Shown in pieces: positions 7,691 to 15,554 of a DNA stretch of 37,434 bases (positions are counted from its first letter, which is position 1; each line of letters begins with the position of its first letter). The DNA comes from a virus, in the IMG/VR virus record IMGVR_UViG_3300042402_002637, positions 1 through 37,434 of that record; one strand, given 5' to 3'. The position numbers were made by a program, and so were the translations under genes. A model generated the notes under the pieces. That model was not told the DNA's origin. It saw only the letters and a program-made list of their open reading frames with translations, and made no database searches.

Positions 7691-8376
7691 AAAGATTCAC
7701 CGAAACGAACAAGTGGGAAGATCCGTGGTTCAGAAGACTGAAGCCAGAAATGAAACTGCTTTGGGCGTGGCTTTTGGATAGCTGCGACAACGCCGGAGTG
7801 ATCGACCTTGATATTGAACTGGCATCGTTTCAGGTAGGGTATCAATACCCTATAGATACCCTTTCGGAGTTTGGTCAAAGGGTGATCAAATTACCATGTG
7901 GGAAGTTCTTTATTCCCAAGTTTATTGAGTTCCAATACGGCAACTTGTCTCCCGATTGTAAGGCTCACAATCCTATCTTCTCAAGTTTGGAAAAACATGG
8001 ATTGAAAGGGTATCCAAAGGGTATCCATACCCTACAAGAAAAGGAAAAGGAAAAGGAAGAGGAAACGGAAACGGAAAAGGTGCCGAAAAAACCGAAATCC
8101 GAAAAGATCCTCAAACCTTCCGAAATCCCAGACGACGAATGGATAGCATCACTCAAAACTAATCCAGACCACGAAGGTAAAAACATCGACTCCGAATTTA
8201 GACGAGCGCATGAATGGTGCCTGAAAAACAACCGCCAGAATACCAGACGCTTTTTTGAGAACTGGCTTTCGAAGGTTGAAAAGCCTCTCACGATCAAACC
8301 TAAACCAGCCGCCCACGTTTACGGCTCTTCACTTGGGCATTCCGGACCTTGGCCGAAAGGACACTCGTTTTTATGA
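7687..8376 (+). CDS. Replication initiator / replisome organiser-like protein
   Basis: A 229-residue protein. The N-terminal 115 residues (KWEDPWFRRLKPEMKLLWAW, then DNAGVIDLD) match the winged-helix opening of phage replication initiators that read host and phage origin DNA. The middle (about residues 118-140) is a Lys/Glu low-complexity linker. The C-terminal part has a short helical domain (EFRRAHEWCLKNNRQ...FFENWL) typical of helicase-loading proteins. It directly precedes, and overlaps by ATGA, the DnaB-like helicase, the usual initiator-loader/helicase order. Two iteron clusters lie inside the gene. Confidence 0.75.
   Translation: MKRFTETNKWEDPWFRRLKPEMKLLWAWLLDSCDNAGVIDLDIELASFQVGYQYPIDTLSEFGQRVIKLPCGKFFIPKFIEFQYGNLSPDCKAHNPIFSSLEKHGLKGYPKGIHTLQEKEKEKEEETETEKVPKKPKSEKILKPSEIPDDEWIASLKTNPDHEGKNIDSEFRRAHEWCLKNNRQNTRRFFENWLSKVEKPLTIKPKPAAHVYGSSLGHSGPWPKGHSFL
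7837..7861 (+). repeat. Iteron cluster 1 (candidate replication origin)
   Basis: Within the initiator gene: GGGTAT at 7837-7842, ATACCC at 7845-7850 and ATACCC at 7856-7861 (spacings of 8 and 11 bp). The 25-bp segment is the imperfect reverse complement (21 of 25) of cluster 2 at 8008-8032. Iterons inside the initiator gene are the arrangement seen in lambda O and many other phages. Confidence 0.6.
8008..8032 (+). repeat. Iteron cluster 2 (candidate replication origin)
   Basis: GGGTAT at 8008-8013 and 8019-8024, and ATACCC at 8027-8032 (spacings of 11 and 8 bp). The 11-bp unit AAAGGGTATCC is tandemly duplicated at 8005-8026. It is followed at about 8038-8081 by a purine tract built from GGAAAA-like units, a plausible unwinding region. 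Confidence 0.6.
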
Positions 8377-9650
8377 CCCTCCCACACTCCCACGAGGCCG
8401 AAAGCTCCCTGCTCTCCTGCTTCCTTCAAGACCCCGTGAACCGCATCGGTGAAGCGAGGAACACCTTGAACGTCTCCGCCTTCCACTCCGAAGCTCACAG
8501 GCGAATCTTTACCGCCCTCGTCTCGCTTTACGACGCCGGGACGCCAATCGACCCGCCACTACTGACTCAGCACTTCCGAAACAAGGGCGAACTGGATGCC
8601 ATCGGCGGGCCTGCTTACATCATGGAGCTTTTCGGCTACATTCCCGGCCCTGCCCATTACCTCGAATACAAGCGCATCGTCGCCGACAAATACCTCGCCC
8701 GCAGGAACATTGAAGCTCACACGCTGGCGCTCGAAGCATTCCAAGACGAGGCCATTCCGGTAGCCAATGCCATCGAAAAGGCACAGGCCGCTCTGGATGC
8801 CGTGGACAACGCTATCGTGCGCAAGCTCTCACGAATCACGATCAAGGATGCCATCTGCGAGACAATGGACGAGATCGAGGAACGAATGAAGCGAGGGGGC
8901 GCAATTCCAGGATTCACGACTGGCTTTCCATCCATTGATGATAAATGCGGAGGACTCCAAAAAGGCAGAGTGACCGTATTCGCTGGACTGCCATCGGACG
9001 GGAAAAGCGCCATCATGCAAAACTGCGCTCGAAACGCACTCAGGGCAGGGGCTCGCGTGGCATGGTATTCGCTGGAAATGCCCACCACGGAGCAGACAAT
9101 GAGGCTTTTGTGCGAAGATAGCGGAGTTGAGAACGGAGCGCTTTACAACGGCCTTATGAGCCGCAGTCAGCAAGAAATGCTCTCACGATCCATTCGCCAA
9201 CTCTCGGAGCTGGGATGCGATCTTGTGAACACCGACAACGCTACGGCGTCGGACATCCTAGCCGACATCGAACACGGAGGGTATGACGTGGCCGTTGTCG
9301 ATTACCTGCAACTTATGGAGGACGAGGGCCGCAAAGGTGCCACGCGAGAGGAAATTATTGCTCGAATCTCCCGCCGCATGAAGAACGTGGCAAAGCGCAC
9401 AGGAACTCACATTCTTACAGCCTCGCAGCTAAACGACTCTGGCAAGCTCCGCGAATCTCGCGCCATCGGACAGGATGCGGACGGCGTTTTCATTATCTCG
9501 AAAGTTGAAGTCGAAGGAGGAACCGACGACACGCAGCGCAAGCTATGGTGCGAAAAGAACCGTGGAGGGAAACGCCACTGGATTCTGCCACTGGCATTCT
9601 CAGGCCCGACGTTCACATTCAAGGAGATGCCGCCAGATGAATTGTCTTGA
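8373..9650 (+). CDS. DnaB-like replicative helicase
   Basis: A 425-residue RecA-fold helicase. The N-terminal domain (HSHEAESSLLSCFLQ...VSAFHSEAHRRIF) is the DnaB N-terminal fold used for primase contact. Walker A is GLPSDGKS at about residues 205-212, Walker B is VAVVDYLQLM near 300, and the later TASQLNDSGKLRESRAIGQD block is the conserved DnaB-family segment with catalytic Gln and Arg. It forms hexamers that unwind DNA at the fork. I chose ATG 8373 because it makes the ATGA overlap with the initiator stop and begins at the conserved domain. No phage DNA polymerase is present, so host polymerase is probably used. Confidence 0.92.
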   Translation: MTLPHSHEAESSLLSCFLQDPVNRIGEARNTLNVSAFHSEAHRRIFTALVSLYDAGTPIDPPLLTQHFRNKGELDAIGGPAYIMELFGYIPGPAHYLEYKRIVADKYLARRNIEAHTLALEAFQDEAIPVANAIEKAQAALDAVDNAIVRKLSRITIKDAICETMDEIEERMKRGGAIPGFTTGFPSIDDKCGGLQKGRVTVFAGLPSDGKSAIMQNCARNALRAGARVAWYSLEMPTTEQTMRLLCEDSGVENGALYNGLMSRSQQEMLSRSIRQLSELGCDLVNTDNATASDILADIEHGGYDVAVVDYLQLMEDEGRKGATREEIIARISRRMKNVAKRTGTHILTASQLNDSGKLRESRAIGQDADGVFIISKVEVEGGTDDTQRKLWCEKNRGGKRHWILPLAFSGPTFTFKEMPPDELS

Positions 9651-9770
9651 CAGAATCTCCATAAAGTTTGGCTCAAAATAACCCGATTAAAATAAATGCA
9701 CTTTTAATTTGCATTGCGTTTTAATTCTGGCAGTGTGGAGGTGTTCAGCAACAACGAACACCACAACAAT
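9651..9770. promoter_or_regulatory. 120-bp AT-rich intergenic region with inverted repeat
   Basis: This AT-rich gap follows the helicase stop, which itself lies within TTGACA (9647-9652). It contains an AATGCA (9695-9700)/TGCATT (9710-9715) inverted repeat, and a second hairpin GGTGTTC...GAACACC at about 9740-9763, overlapping the ACACCAC leader of the next gene. No convincing -10 box can be paired with the TTGACA. It may be an operator or mRNA leader. Confidence 0.4.
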
Positions 9771-9983
9771 ATGATCACACTCACAAACACATTCAGCAGT
9801 TCCATCATTAGCCGTCACCGCACGATTGCCGCCGCCGTTGCTGCCCGCATCAAGCACTCCAAAGCAATCAGGAAGCGCAGCCCAAATAGCTACACCACAT
9901 ATAGCATCACTGATCGTGACGGCAAAGCAGTGGATCGCAAAGACATCGAAAATGCCGAGGCTGTGATGCACGGTTGGAAATAA
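9771..9983 (+). CDS. Small basic hypothetical protein
   Basis: A 70-residue basic protein (MITLTNTFSSSIISRHRTIA, then a run of Ala/Arg/Lys, then TTYSITDRDGKAVDRKDIEN). No family recognised. The ATG at 9771 has ACACCAC 6 nt upstream and is preferred to an upstream TTG at 9714. A short protein in a regulatory-looking cluster. Confidence 0.6.
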   Translation: MITLTNTFSSSIISRHRTIAAAVAARIKHSKAIRKRSPNSYTTYSITDRDGKAVDRKDIENAEAVMHGWK

Positions 9984-10009
9984 CCCGCAAAACTGGCAGC
10001 ACTGCAACC

Positions 10010-10228
10010 ATGAAACAGCACGGAAACACCGGCAAGCGCAACGCCGCCAAAGCGCCCGAAAAGGTCAAAAGCATCATAAAGTGCATTCGATTCACCAGCG
10101 CCGAGATTGACGCTCAAGACAAGGCCAGAGGCTCCGTCTCGTGGTCAAAGTGGGCAAGGGCCGCTCTCATCCTAGCCGTCACAGATTTTGCCGACAGCGG
10201 CAGAAACCCAAGCAACGAACACCAATGA
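10010..10228 (+). CDS. Possible ribbon-helix-helix DNA-binding protein
   Basis: A 72-residue basic protein. After a Lys-rich N-terminus, residues about 25-60 (IKCIRFTSAEIDAQDKARGS followed by WSKWARAALI) fit the beta strand-helix-helix layout of Arc/MetJ-type repressors, where the strand contacts DNA and the second helix follows a Ser/Trp cap. It is coupled by ATGA to the next gene. A regulatory role is inferred from fold resemblance and from lying just upstream of the main late promoter. Confidence 0.5.
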   Translation: MKQHGNTGKRNAAKAPEKVKSIIKCIRFTSAEIDAQDKARGSVSWSKWARAALILAVTDFADSGRNPSNEHQ

Positions 10229-10617
10229 AAACACGAACACCCGCTAACCTCGTGCGACGCCATGACTTGTCATCCGCCGCGCTAACAGCTCAAAGCCTGC
10301 GTTCTCCGCGTCCGCAGTCAGAGCCCGCAGTCTTCATCTTGCCACCTTCCGCCAAAGCGCGGGAAGCGGCAAAGCTGGAGGCAATTAAGACCACCGCCGA
10401 ACTGCTCGCCCGCATCCATGCGCTCGAATCGGAAAAGGCGGAGATGATCAACCGCGCCCATCGTGAGGAGCGCGTTAAAGCCATCACCTGCCGAGTGGTG
10501 GATAATCGCACCTCATGGCGCGCAAAGATGGGCTTCCGTGAAGCACATGCTACGAGCACCATCGTCACTACGCAGGCCATGCGCGTTGTGGATTACCTGC
10601 CCAACGTGGCGGAGTAA
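10225..10617 (+). CDS. Hypothetical coiled-coil protein
   Basis: A 130-residue protein. The first 45 residues are basic and probably disordered; about 46-85 form a charged helix (AKAREAAKLEAIKTTAELLA...ESEKAEMINRA) that could be a coiled coil. The C-terminal part (ITCRVVDNRTSWRAKMGF) is not recognised. It is the last gene before the terminator at 10633-10661. Confidence 0.6.
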   Translation: MKTRTPANLVRRHDLSSAALTAQSLRSPRPQSEPAVFILPPSAKAREAAKLEAIKTTAELLARIHALESEKAEMINRAHREERVKAITCRVVDNRTSWRAKMGFREAHATSTIVTTQAMRVVDYLPNVAE

Positions 10618-10632
10618 ACCGGCCTCGAATTA

Positions 10633-10661
10633 GCCCGTCCTCACAAGGGGCGGGCTTTTTT
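10633..10661 (+). terminator. Rho-independent terminator
   Basis: An 8-bp stem (10633-10640 with 10648-10655, one G-T) with a 7-nt loop, followed by six T at 10656-10661. It ends transcription of the early/replication block. Confidence 0.9.
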
Positions 10662-10681
10662 GTGCCTATGGACGAATAAGC

Positions 10682-10711
10682 TTGACACATTTTTCATAAT
10701 CAAGGTAAAAT
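10682..10711 (+). promoter_or_regulatory. Sigma70-type promoter for the structural block
   Basis: A perfect -35 box TTGACA (10682-10687), an 18-bp AT-rich spacer and -10 box TAAAAT (10706-10711). It stands directly after the terminator and 51 bp before the first gene of the packaging/structural cluster. It is the only site where both boxes are clearly recognisable. Confidence 0.75.
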
Positions 10712-10762
10712 CTTGCATTCACGGATAATCCGCTGACATTCGACAAACCCAAGATCAACCCA

Positions 10763-11311
10763 ATGCTTCGCGACCCTTCCGAATATGTCGAAGCCTCATA
10801 CGAGGTTGATCCCTCAGCGGCCTGTGACTCCATCGAAGATCATCTCCGCGAACTGCTGGCGAGGCGAATGAAGACGGTGGACGCGAGGCTTGTGAAGCTC
10901 ATCGCTGGAGTGGTGAATGACTTACTGACAGAGAACCGGCTTGCCGCTCTGGTGGACGTGAACCGGCTCACAGGAAAGGAGACGCTGGCGCGATTAGTAG
11001 GCGAGATCGTAGATGCTCCACAGCCGCGACTGATGGCGTGCTGCGTGGATTTCGTGTTCGGCCTCGGCGTTCAGATCGCGAAGAACGAGACTGAGATCGC
11101 CAATGATCACAGCGTGACCAAGGCGACCGTCAGCCGCTACTGTGTCCACCTCAAACACGTTTACCTCGCAGGCATCCCAGCGCCAGGAATGAAGTCCGCT
11201 GAAGCCGTGGAGAGCTACCGGGCAGGCAGAACGGGCAAAAGCTCACGGCCCGCCAGAACCGAATGGACCTTCCAAAACGTGATCAAAGACACATTCAACC
11301 GGGCATCATAA
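10763..11311 (+). CDS. HTH protein, possible regulator of the packaging block
   Basis: A 182-residue protein. The N-terminal part is acidic, residues about 35-85 are helical (LRELLARRMKTVDARLVKLI...NRLAALVDVNRLTG), and residues about 108-130 (QIAKNETEIANDHSVTKATV followed by SRYCVHL) read as a sigma- or HTH-type DNA-binding motif. The C-terminus is basic. As first gene after the promoter it may regulate late transcription or aid packaging. No named family is certain. Confidence 0.6.
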   Translation: MLRDPSEYVEASYEVDPSAACDSIEDHLRELLARRMKTVDARLVKLIAGVVNDLLTENRLAALVDVNRLTGKETLARLVGEIVDAPQPRLMACCVDFVFGLGVQIAKNETEIANDHSVTKATVSRYCVHLKHVYLAGIPAPGMKSAEAVESYRAGRTGKSSRPARTEWTFQNVIKDTFNRAS

Positions 11312-11314
11312 ACA

Positions 11315-11815
11315 ATGGCACAAACTGACTATCAACCCTCTCAAGACGAGCTAGACCAACTGCTACAACTCGTCAGCGAGGCCAACGCTGTCGGCACCAG
11401 TGCGGCCTCAATGAGCGCAGAACGCCTGAGGAAGTGCGTCGAAGCCGGGCTCTGTCTGCTCAGGTGGAAGACGACGATTCCACGAGGTCAATGGGAAACC
11501 TGGGTGGACAATCATATCCCTGCCCTCACCCGTGCTACTCGCTGCCGATGGATGCAACTGGCGCAACTCTCACGCGAGGGAAAGCTAGACCTCGACTCTG
11601 CTCGTGGCCTGCGTCATGCTTACCAACTGGCGCAACTTCTGCCTGAAGCGGACAGCACAGGCACCAAAGCCAGCGTCAAAAGCAGCTACATCACGCACCT
11701 CGCACGGCTCGTTTCTAGCCTTGCAATTCTCGATGTGGACAAGATGTCAGAGAGCGAGAGAACCACGCTCAAACAGCGCCTAGCGCCCGTTGTGGAGGTG
11801 TTCAAGAGGCTATGA
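11315..11815 (+). CDS. DUF3102-like protein
   Basis: A 166-residue protein resembling DUF3102, marked by GLCLLRWKTTIPRGQWETWV followed by LTRATRCRWMQLAQL, i.e. the usual HGxWxxWL...TARRYM pattern. Members occur in phages and mobile elements, often near replication or partition genes; the biochemical role is unknown. Its stop overlaps the HNH endonuclease start (ATGA). Confidence 0.65.
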   Translation: MAQTDYQPSQDELDQLLQLVSEANAVGTSAASMSAERLRKCVEAGLCLLRWKTTIPRGQWETWVDNHIPALTRATRCRWMQLAQLSREGKLDLDSARGLRHAYQLAQLLPEADSTGTKASVKSSYITHLARLVSSLAILDVDKMSESERTTLKQRLAPVVEVFKRL

Positions 11816-12438
11816 AACCAGCACCATCACTTATCGGCCAGACGTTTGGCAGGCTTACCGTCATTGCTCATGATGGAGTGAGGCCGTTGAAGCAAGGTCC
11901 AAAGAGATACACGTTTTGGCGCTGCGTTTGTAGTTGTGGCACAACGAAGGCAGTATCAGGGAAGCACCTTCTTGCCGGTGGTTATATATCATGTGGATGC
12001 GCCAAGATTGAGCGGCTCAGATCGCCAGAAAATAGAAAGAGACAAAGCAACAGTGCACGACTTCAATTCAATTCAGACGATCCTAAGATGATCGAGTTTC
12101 GCAGGATAAAAGCAAGGCTTCACGAGTCTGCGAGATCGGCAATTAACCGCGTGAAAAAGGCTGGAGGAATCAAATCAGACAGAACTATCAACTACATTGG
12201 ATGCACTGTATCTGAGTTGAAGGCTCACATCGAAGCTCAATTCAAACCCGGTATGACATGGGAGAATCACGGGAAGGAATGGCACATAGATCACATCATG
12301 CCTCTCGCTAAGTTCGACCTCACGAACCAAGATCACATCCGTCTTGCCATGCGATACACCAACCTTCAACCATTGTGGGCCGATGATAATCTAGCCAAGA
12401 GTGACGCCATCATCGACCATCAAGCATTGTTGATATAG
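11812..12438 (+). CDS. Free-standing HNH endonuclease
   Basis: A 208-residue protein of the phage HNH type. The N-terminus has the IGQTFGRLTVI motif and cysteines CVCSCG...CGC near residues 43-64 that form a zinc-binding DNA-recognition module. The C-terminal half holds the HNH core WHIDHIMPLAKF (about 162-173) and LQPLWADDNLAKSD. Such enzymes cut DNA and are often homing elements; some near terminases (HK97 gp74) support cos cleavage. The DNA looks AT-richer than its neighbours, suggesting recent arrival. It is coupled to the DUF3102-like gene and followed by a 98-bp gap before terS. Confidence 0.85.
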   Translation: MKPAPSLIGQTFGRLTVIAHDGVRPLKQGPKRYTFWRCVCSCGTTKAVSGKHLLAGGYISCGCAKIERLRSPENRKRQSNSARLQFNSDDPKMIEFRRIKARLHESARSAINRVKKAGGIKSDRTINYIGCTVSELKAHIEAQFKPGMTWENHGKEWHIDHIMPLAKFDLTNQDHIRLAMRYTNLQPLWADDNLAKSDAIIDHQALLI

Positions 12439-12536
12439 GTATGCCCCCTATAAGTATTCTTTTAGACATCACCCCGCCTAAGCGGTTTAAACGTCTTCAT
12501 GCGTAAATTTGCATATTAGCATAAAAAAGCCGTCCC
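12439..12536. promoter_or_regulatory. 98-bp intergenic region before the terminase genes
   Basis: An AT-rich gap holding two short inverted repeats, CCGC-ctaa-GCGG and TGCATATTAGCA, just before terS. In lambda-type phages cos lies next to the small terminase gene, so this is one place to look for a packaging site. No overhang sequence is evident, so the call is tentative. Confidence 0.35.
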
Positions 12537-13181
12537 ATGACAGAAGCCACCTCCCATGAACTGCCGACAAACGTGCGATTCGTGCGGACTTATGACGAGC
12601 TTTCCCGGCATCTTGGCTGCTCTAGGAAGACGATTCAGCGCATCCAAAGGGATCGGGCGGACTACCCGTCACCGAGGGCGGACGGGCGGCACAATGTCGC
12701 GGAGTGGATGAAATTTTTCACTGACAACGCGATTGCCAAGACTGACCCAGAGGGCGCAGACGAAGACAAACCCGTGACCGTTGCCGACTGGAAAGCCCGT
12801 GAACTTCAGCTCAAATGCCAGAAGCTCGAAATCGAAACGATGAAGATTCTGGGGAAGCTAGTGGACGCAAACGCAGTAGAAGCTGGAATCTCAGTGATCA
12901 TGGGCGCGGCCCGGCAGGCGCTCAATAACCTGCCCGGCTCGCTCGCGCAGAAGATGCTGCACCTCACTGACTTCCACGAGGCGGAAGAGATCGTGCAGGG
13001 CGCGGTTGATACCGTGCTCCGAACCTTGGAGCGATGCGAGTTCTTCGCGGAGGATGGCCCCACGGCGCCACCGGTTGAAGACGAGGAAGATGACGACGAC
13101 TCCGACCTTGATGACGAGCCTTTGAGCATCACGAAACGGGCGACGAAGCAGGCCAAGAAACGAGGGAGGCCGCGCAGGTGA
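12537..13181 (+). CDS. terS: Terminase small subunit
   Basis: A 214-residue protein in the gpNu1-like position and layout. The N-terminal winged helix (TYDELSRHLGCSRKTIQRIQ) binds packaging-site DNA. A long helical middle (WKARELQLKCQKLEIETMKI...) would mediate oligomerisation. After about residue 170 an acidic stretch rich in D and E precedes a basic tail (KQAKKRGRPRR), an AT-hook-like motif. The stop overlaps terL by ATGA. Lambda-type small subunits pair with GpA large subunits, as here. Confidence 0.85.
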   Translation: MTEATSHELPTNVRFVRTYDELSRHLGCSRKTIQRIQRDRADYPSPRADGRHNVAEWMKFFTDNAIAKTDPEGADEDKPVTVADWKARELQLKCQKLEIETMKILGKLVDANAVEAGISVIMGAARQALNNLPGSLAQKMLHLTDFHEAEEIVQGAVDTVLRTLERCEFFAEDGPTAPPVEDEEDDDDSDLDDEPLSITKRATKQAKKRGRPRR

Positions 13182-15112
13182 AGACTGACATTAACCCTTC
13201 GCACCTCGCCAGCTTCGCGACGATTGCCCGCAAGGTGATCAAATCGACGATGCAGGTCCGGCCCGTGCAGCGAGTCTGGGAATGGATTGATAAGAACGTG
13301 GTGATCCCGCAGATCATCGGCTCGCTGAATCCAGGTCCGCTCGACACATCCCTCATGCCCTTTTGGCGTGGGATTTACGACATCTACTGGCAGAAAAAAA
13401 CGCATCACATCACGCTTTGCTGCTCTGCCCGATGTGGCAAGACGCTCTTTTCCATCGCCGTTGTGCTTCACAAGATCGCCGTTTGGCCGGGGCCGATTCT
13501 CTGGGTGGACCCTACGCGCAAGACGGCCATGCAGTTCAGCCGGACAGAACTTCAGCCTCACATCATGGAGTGCGTGCCTTGTGCCGAGAAGGCCATTATC
13601 GACCGCACACATTGGATCACGCTCTTGATGCACTTTGTGGGCATGGTGTTTCGCGTCGTGGGCGGCGGGAGTGCGGCGGAGCTTGCCGGGTTTCAAGCTG
13701 AGTTGATCGTGCTCAACGAGTCCGACAAAGTGAAGCACACGACGGACGGAGAGGCGAACACGCAAGACCTTGCCATTGCCCGCTCGAAACAGTTTCGCTT
13801 CACGCGGAAGATCGTGGAGAACAGCACGCCGACGACGGAATGGGCGCGGACGTGGACGAGGTTTAAAGCAGGTTCCCAGACGCACGTTTATCTTCCCTGC
13901 CCGCACTGTAAAGCGATGCAGCGGCTCACGTTCTTTTCAGAGGAAAAGGAAGTCCCATTCGGTCCCGATGGCAAGCCACTGGCGGAGGGCGAGAAGCACG
14001 TCGAAAAGACCGGGCGCTTCAAATTCGAGTCATGCAAGACACCGGGCGGCAGCTATGACCTCGAAGCCGTGGAGCGCGGCACCGTTTACGAATGCGGCTC
14101 CTGCCTTGCCGAGATCGAGCAGAGCCATCAATCGTGGATGCTTCGCCGTTACGAACTGCGCAGCCATAACCCGAAGGCCGCAGTTGATCACGCCAGTTTC
14201 CATGTGTGGGCGGCTCTCTCGCCTTTTGAAGGCTGGGGGATCATCGCGAAAGAGTTTCTCCTAGCCCGTGGGAACGTCTCGCGGATGCACAACTTCTACA
14301 ACTCGACCTTGGGCTTGCCGTTCATCCGCAAGGCCACGGATGTGAAGCAAACCGATCTTGATTCAGCGATTGCCCGCTCGCCTGAATATCTGCTCAAGGA
14401 AATCCCACGCAAGCCGGAGATTCTGACCATGTGCGTTGACGTGCAAGGGGCGTGCTTTTGGTGGAGCATTCGAGCCTGGGGGCTGGCCTTTGATCAGCCA
14501 GAGTGTCCCGTGTGGTCTTCACTTGTGGACTACGGGAGCGCCGTTTCGTGGGATCAGATCGAAGAACTGGCAGGCATCAAACCAGACAGCCACGGAGAAC
14601 AGAACGGCTACTTTTTTGCCGGCGAGAAATACAGCGTTTATGCTGGCCTCATTGACTCCGGCTTTGAATCTCAGATCAACAAGAAGGTCTATGAGTTCAC
14701 GAGGAAGAACGCGGACGTTTTCAGCCCGTCAAAGGGCGGCGGCTGGGCGCAGCTTCGCGGGAATGATGTCCGAATGTCGCCGGTGGATGATGATCAGCAG
14801 GATCTAGTCTGGTATTACGATGAAGGCGCGAAACAACAGTTCTACTACGGCTGTATCAAGGAGCATAAAACGCTCTGGTGGCTACCTCGCAACGTCGGCA
14901 ATGATTACCGTGATCAGATGTGCAATGAGCACACGGAAGAGAAGATGATGCCAGACGGCACTACCAAACTTGTCTGGGTTTGCACGGGTGACAACCATCT
15001 TGCCGACACCGAAAAGATGCACCAAGTAATGAGTGGGATCATCGAAACGAAGTTTCTCGAAACGATTCGTGAGGAGTGGCTTTCGAAGAATGCGCCAGCC
15101 GTTGAAGAGTAA
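13178..15112 (+). CDS. terL: Terminase large subunit, GpA family
   Basis: A 644-residue terminase of the lambda GpA family, the packaging motor and cos endonuclease. The ATPase has a Walker A-type SARCGKT at residues 83-89 and a Walker B-like LIVLNESD at 176-183, where the usual Asp before the catalytic Glu is Asn. Zinc cysteine pairs CPHC and CGSC lie near residues 243 and 308. The C-terminal nuclease has the MCVDVQG and SGFE acidic motifs. Length fits the family (about 640). It starts in an ATGA overlap with terS. GpA enzymes normally cut concatemers at cos. Confidence 0.93.
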   Translation: MKTDINPSHLASFATIARKVIKSTMQVRPVQRVWEWIDKNVVIPQIIGSLNPGPLDTSLMPFWRGIYDIYWQKKTHHITLCCSARCGKTLFSIAVVLHKIAVWPGPILWVDPTRKTAMQFSRTELQPHIMECVPCAEKAIIDRTHWITLLMHFVGMVFRVVGGGSAAELAGFQAELIVLNESDKVKHTTDGEANTQDLAIARSKQFRFTRKIVENSTPTTEWARTWTRFKAGSQTHVYLPCPHCKAMQRLTFFSEEKEVPFGPDGKPLAEGEKHVEKTGRFKFESCKTPGGSYDLEAVERGTVYECGSCLAEIEQSHQSWMLRRYELRSHNPKAAVDHASFHVWAALSPFEGWGIIAKEFLLARGNVSRMHNFYNSTLGLPFIRKATDVKQTDLDSAIARSPEYLLKEIPRKPEILTMCVDVQGACFWWSIRAWGLAFDQPECPVWSSLVDYGSAVSWDQIEELAGIKPDSHGEQNGYFFAGEKYSVYAGLIDSGFESQINKKVYEFTRKNADVFSPSKGGGWAQLRGNDVRMSPVDDDQQDLVWYYDEGAKQQFYYGCIKEHKTLWWLPRNVGNDYRDQMCNEHTEEKMMPDGTTKLVWVCTGDNHLADTEKMHQVMSGIIETKFLETIREEWLSKNAPAVEE

Positions 15113-15554
15113 ATCCTCATCTCAATCCAAACCCCTCCCTCCTCCCCAGCAAATAGGAACCCTGCCAGCTTTGTTTATCCTCGCGCCAGCACAGCACTTG
15201 CCGCTCCCTGCGAGTAATCCACGATTGGCGCGGTGGATGGCACTGGAGTTCTCACGTCCTGCATTTGCGCGCTGCTAGCGTTTCCGCTTCGCTGCCCTGT
15301 TTGATGGACGGTGGGCAAGTAACCAACAAAAAAGCCGACCTCTGGCAGATGATCGGCTTTGTTGCGGTGTTCCCGTGAGGAAGTCGCTTTAGAAGGGCGA
15401 TGGTTCCTGCCAGAGAACAACCTATTTGTGATTTGACACTGGCGGCAGTTTAGGCTAACTGCAAGCAGAAATTTACTTTCGTCTTTCAGTTAGCGAAGAA
15501 ACCTAATCTCTCACATGTGAGATTTTGCAATCTTTGACAGGTTCCGCCTCGTAA
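15113..15554. other. 442-bp non-coding region with inverted repeats, candidate structured RNA or control region
   Basis: No convincing gene on either strand. It holds: a hairpin AAAGCCGA (15331-15338)/TCGGCTTT (15353-15360) with six A to its left, a terminator for the minus strand; CTCTGGCAG (15340-15348) in that loop complementary to CTGCCAGAG (15407-15415); CAAATAGG (15150-15157) complementary to CCTATTTG (15421-15428); a near-palindrome GCAGTTTAG/CTAACTGC (15445-15462) with a further CAGTTAGC at 15487-15494; a perfect 14-bp palindrome (15509-15522); and TTGACA at 15433 and 15534. This looks like a regulatory or structured-RNA region between terL and the head genes. Confidence 0.5.

Noticed and set aside
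12806-13906. Minus-strand open frame of 366 codons across terS and terL
   Set aside because: Crosses the coupled junction of two clear genes in antisense; Arg/His-rich shadow.
15113-15554. tRNA or tmRNA in the intergenic gap
   Set aside because: No cloverleaf, T-loop GTTCRA or 3' CCA arrangement could be found.
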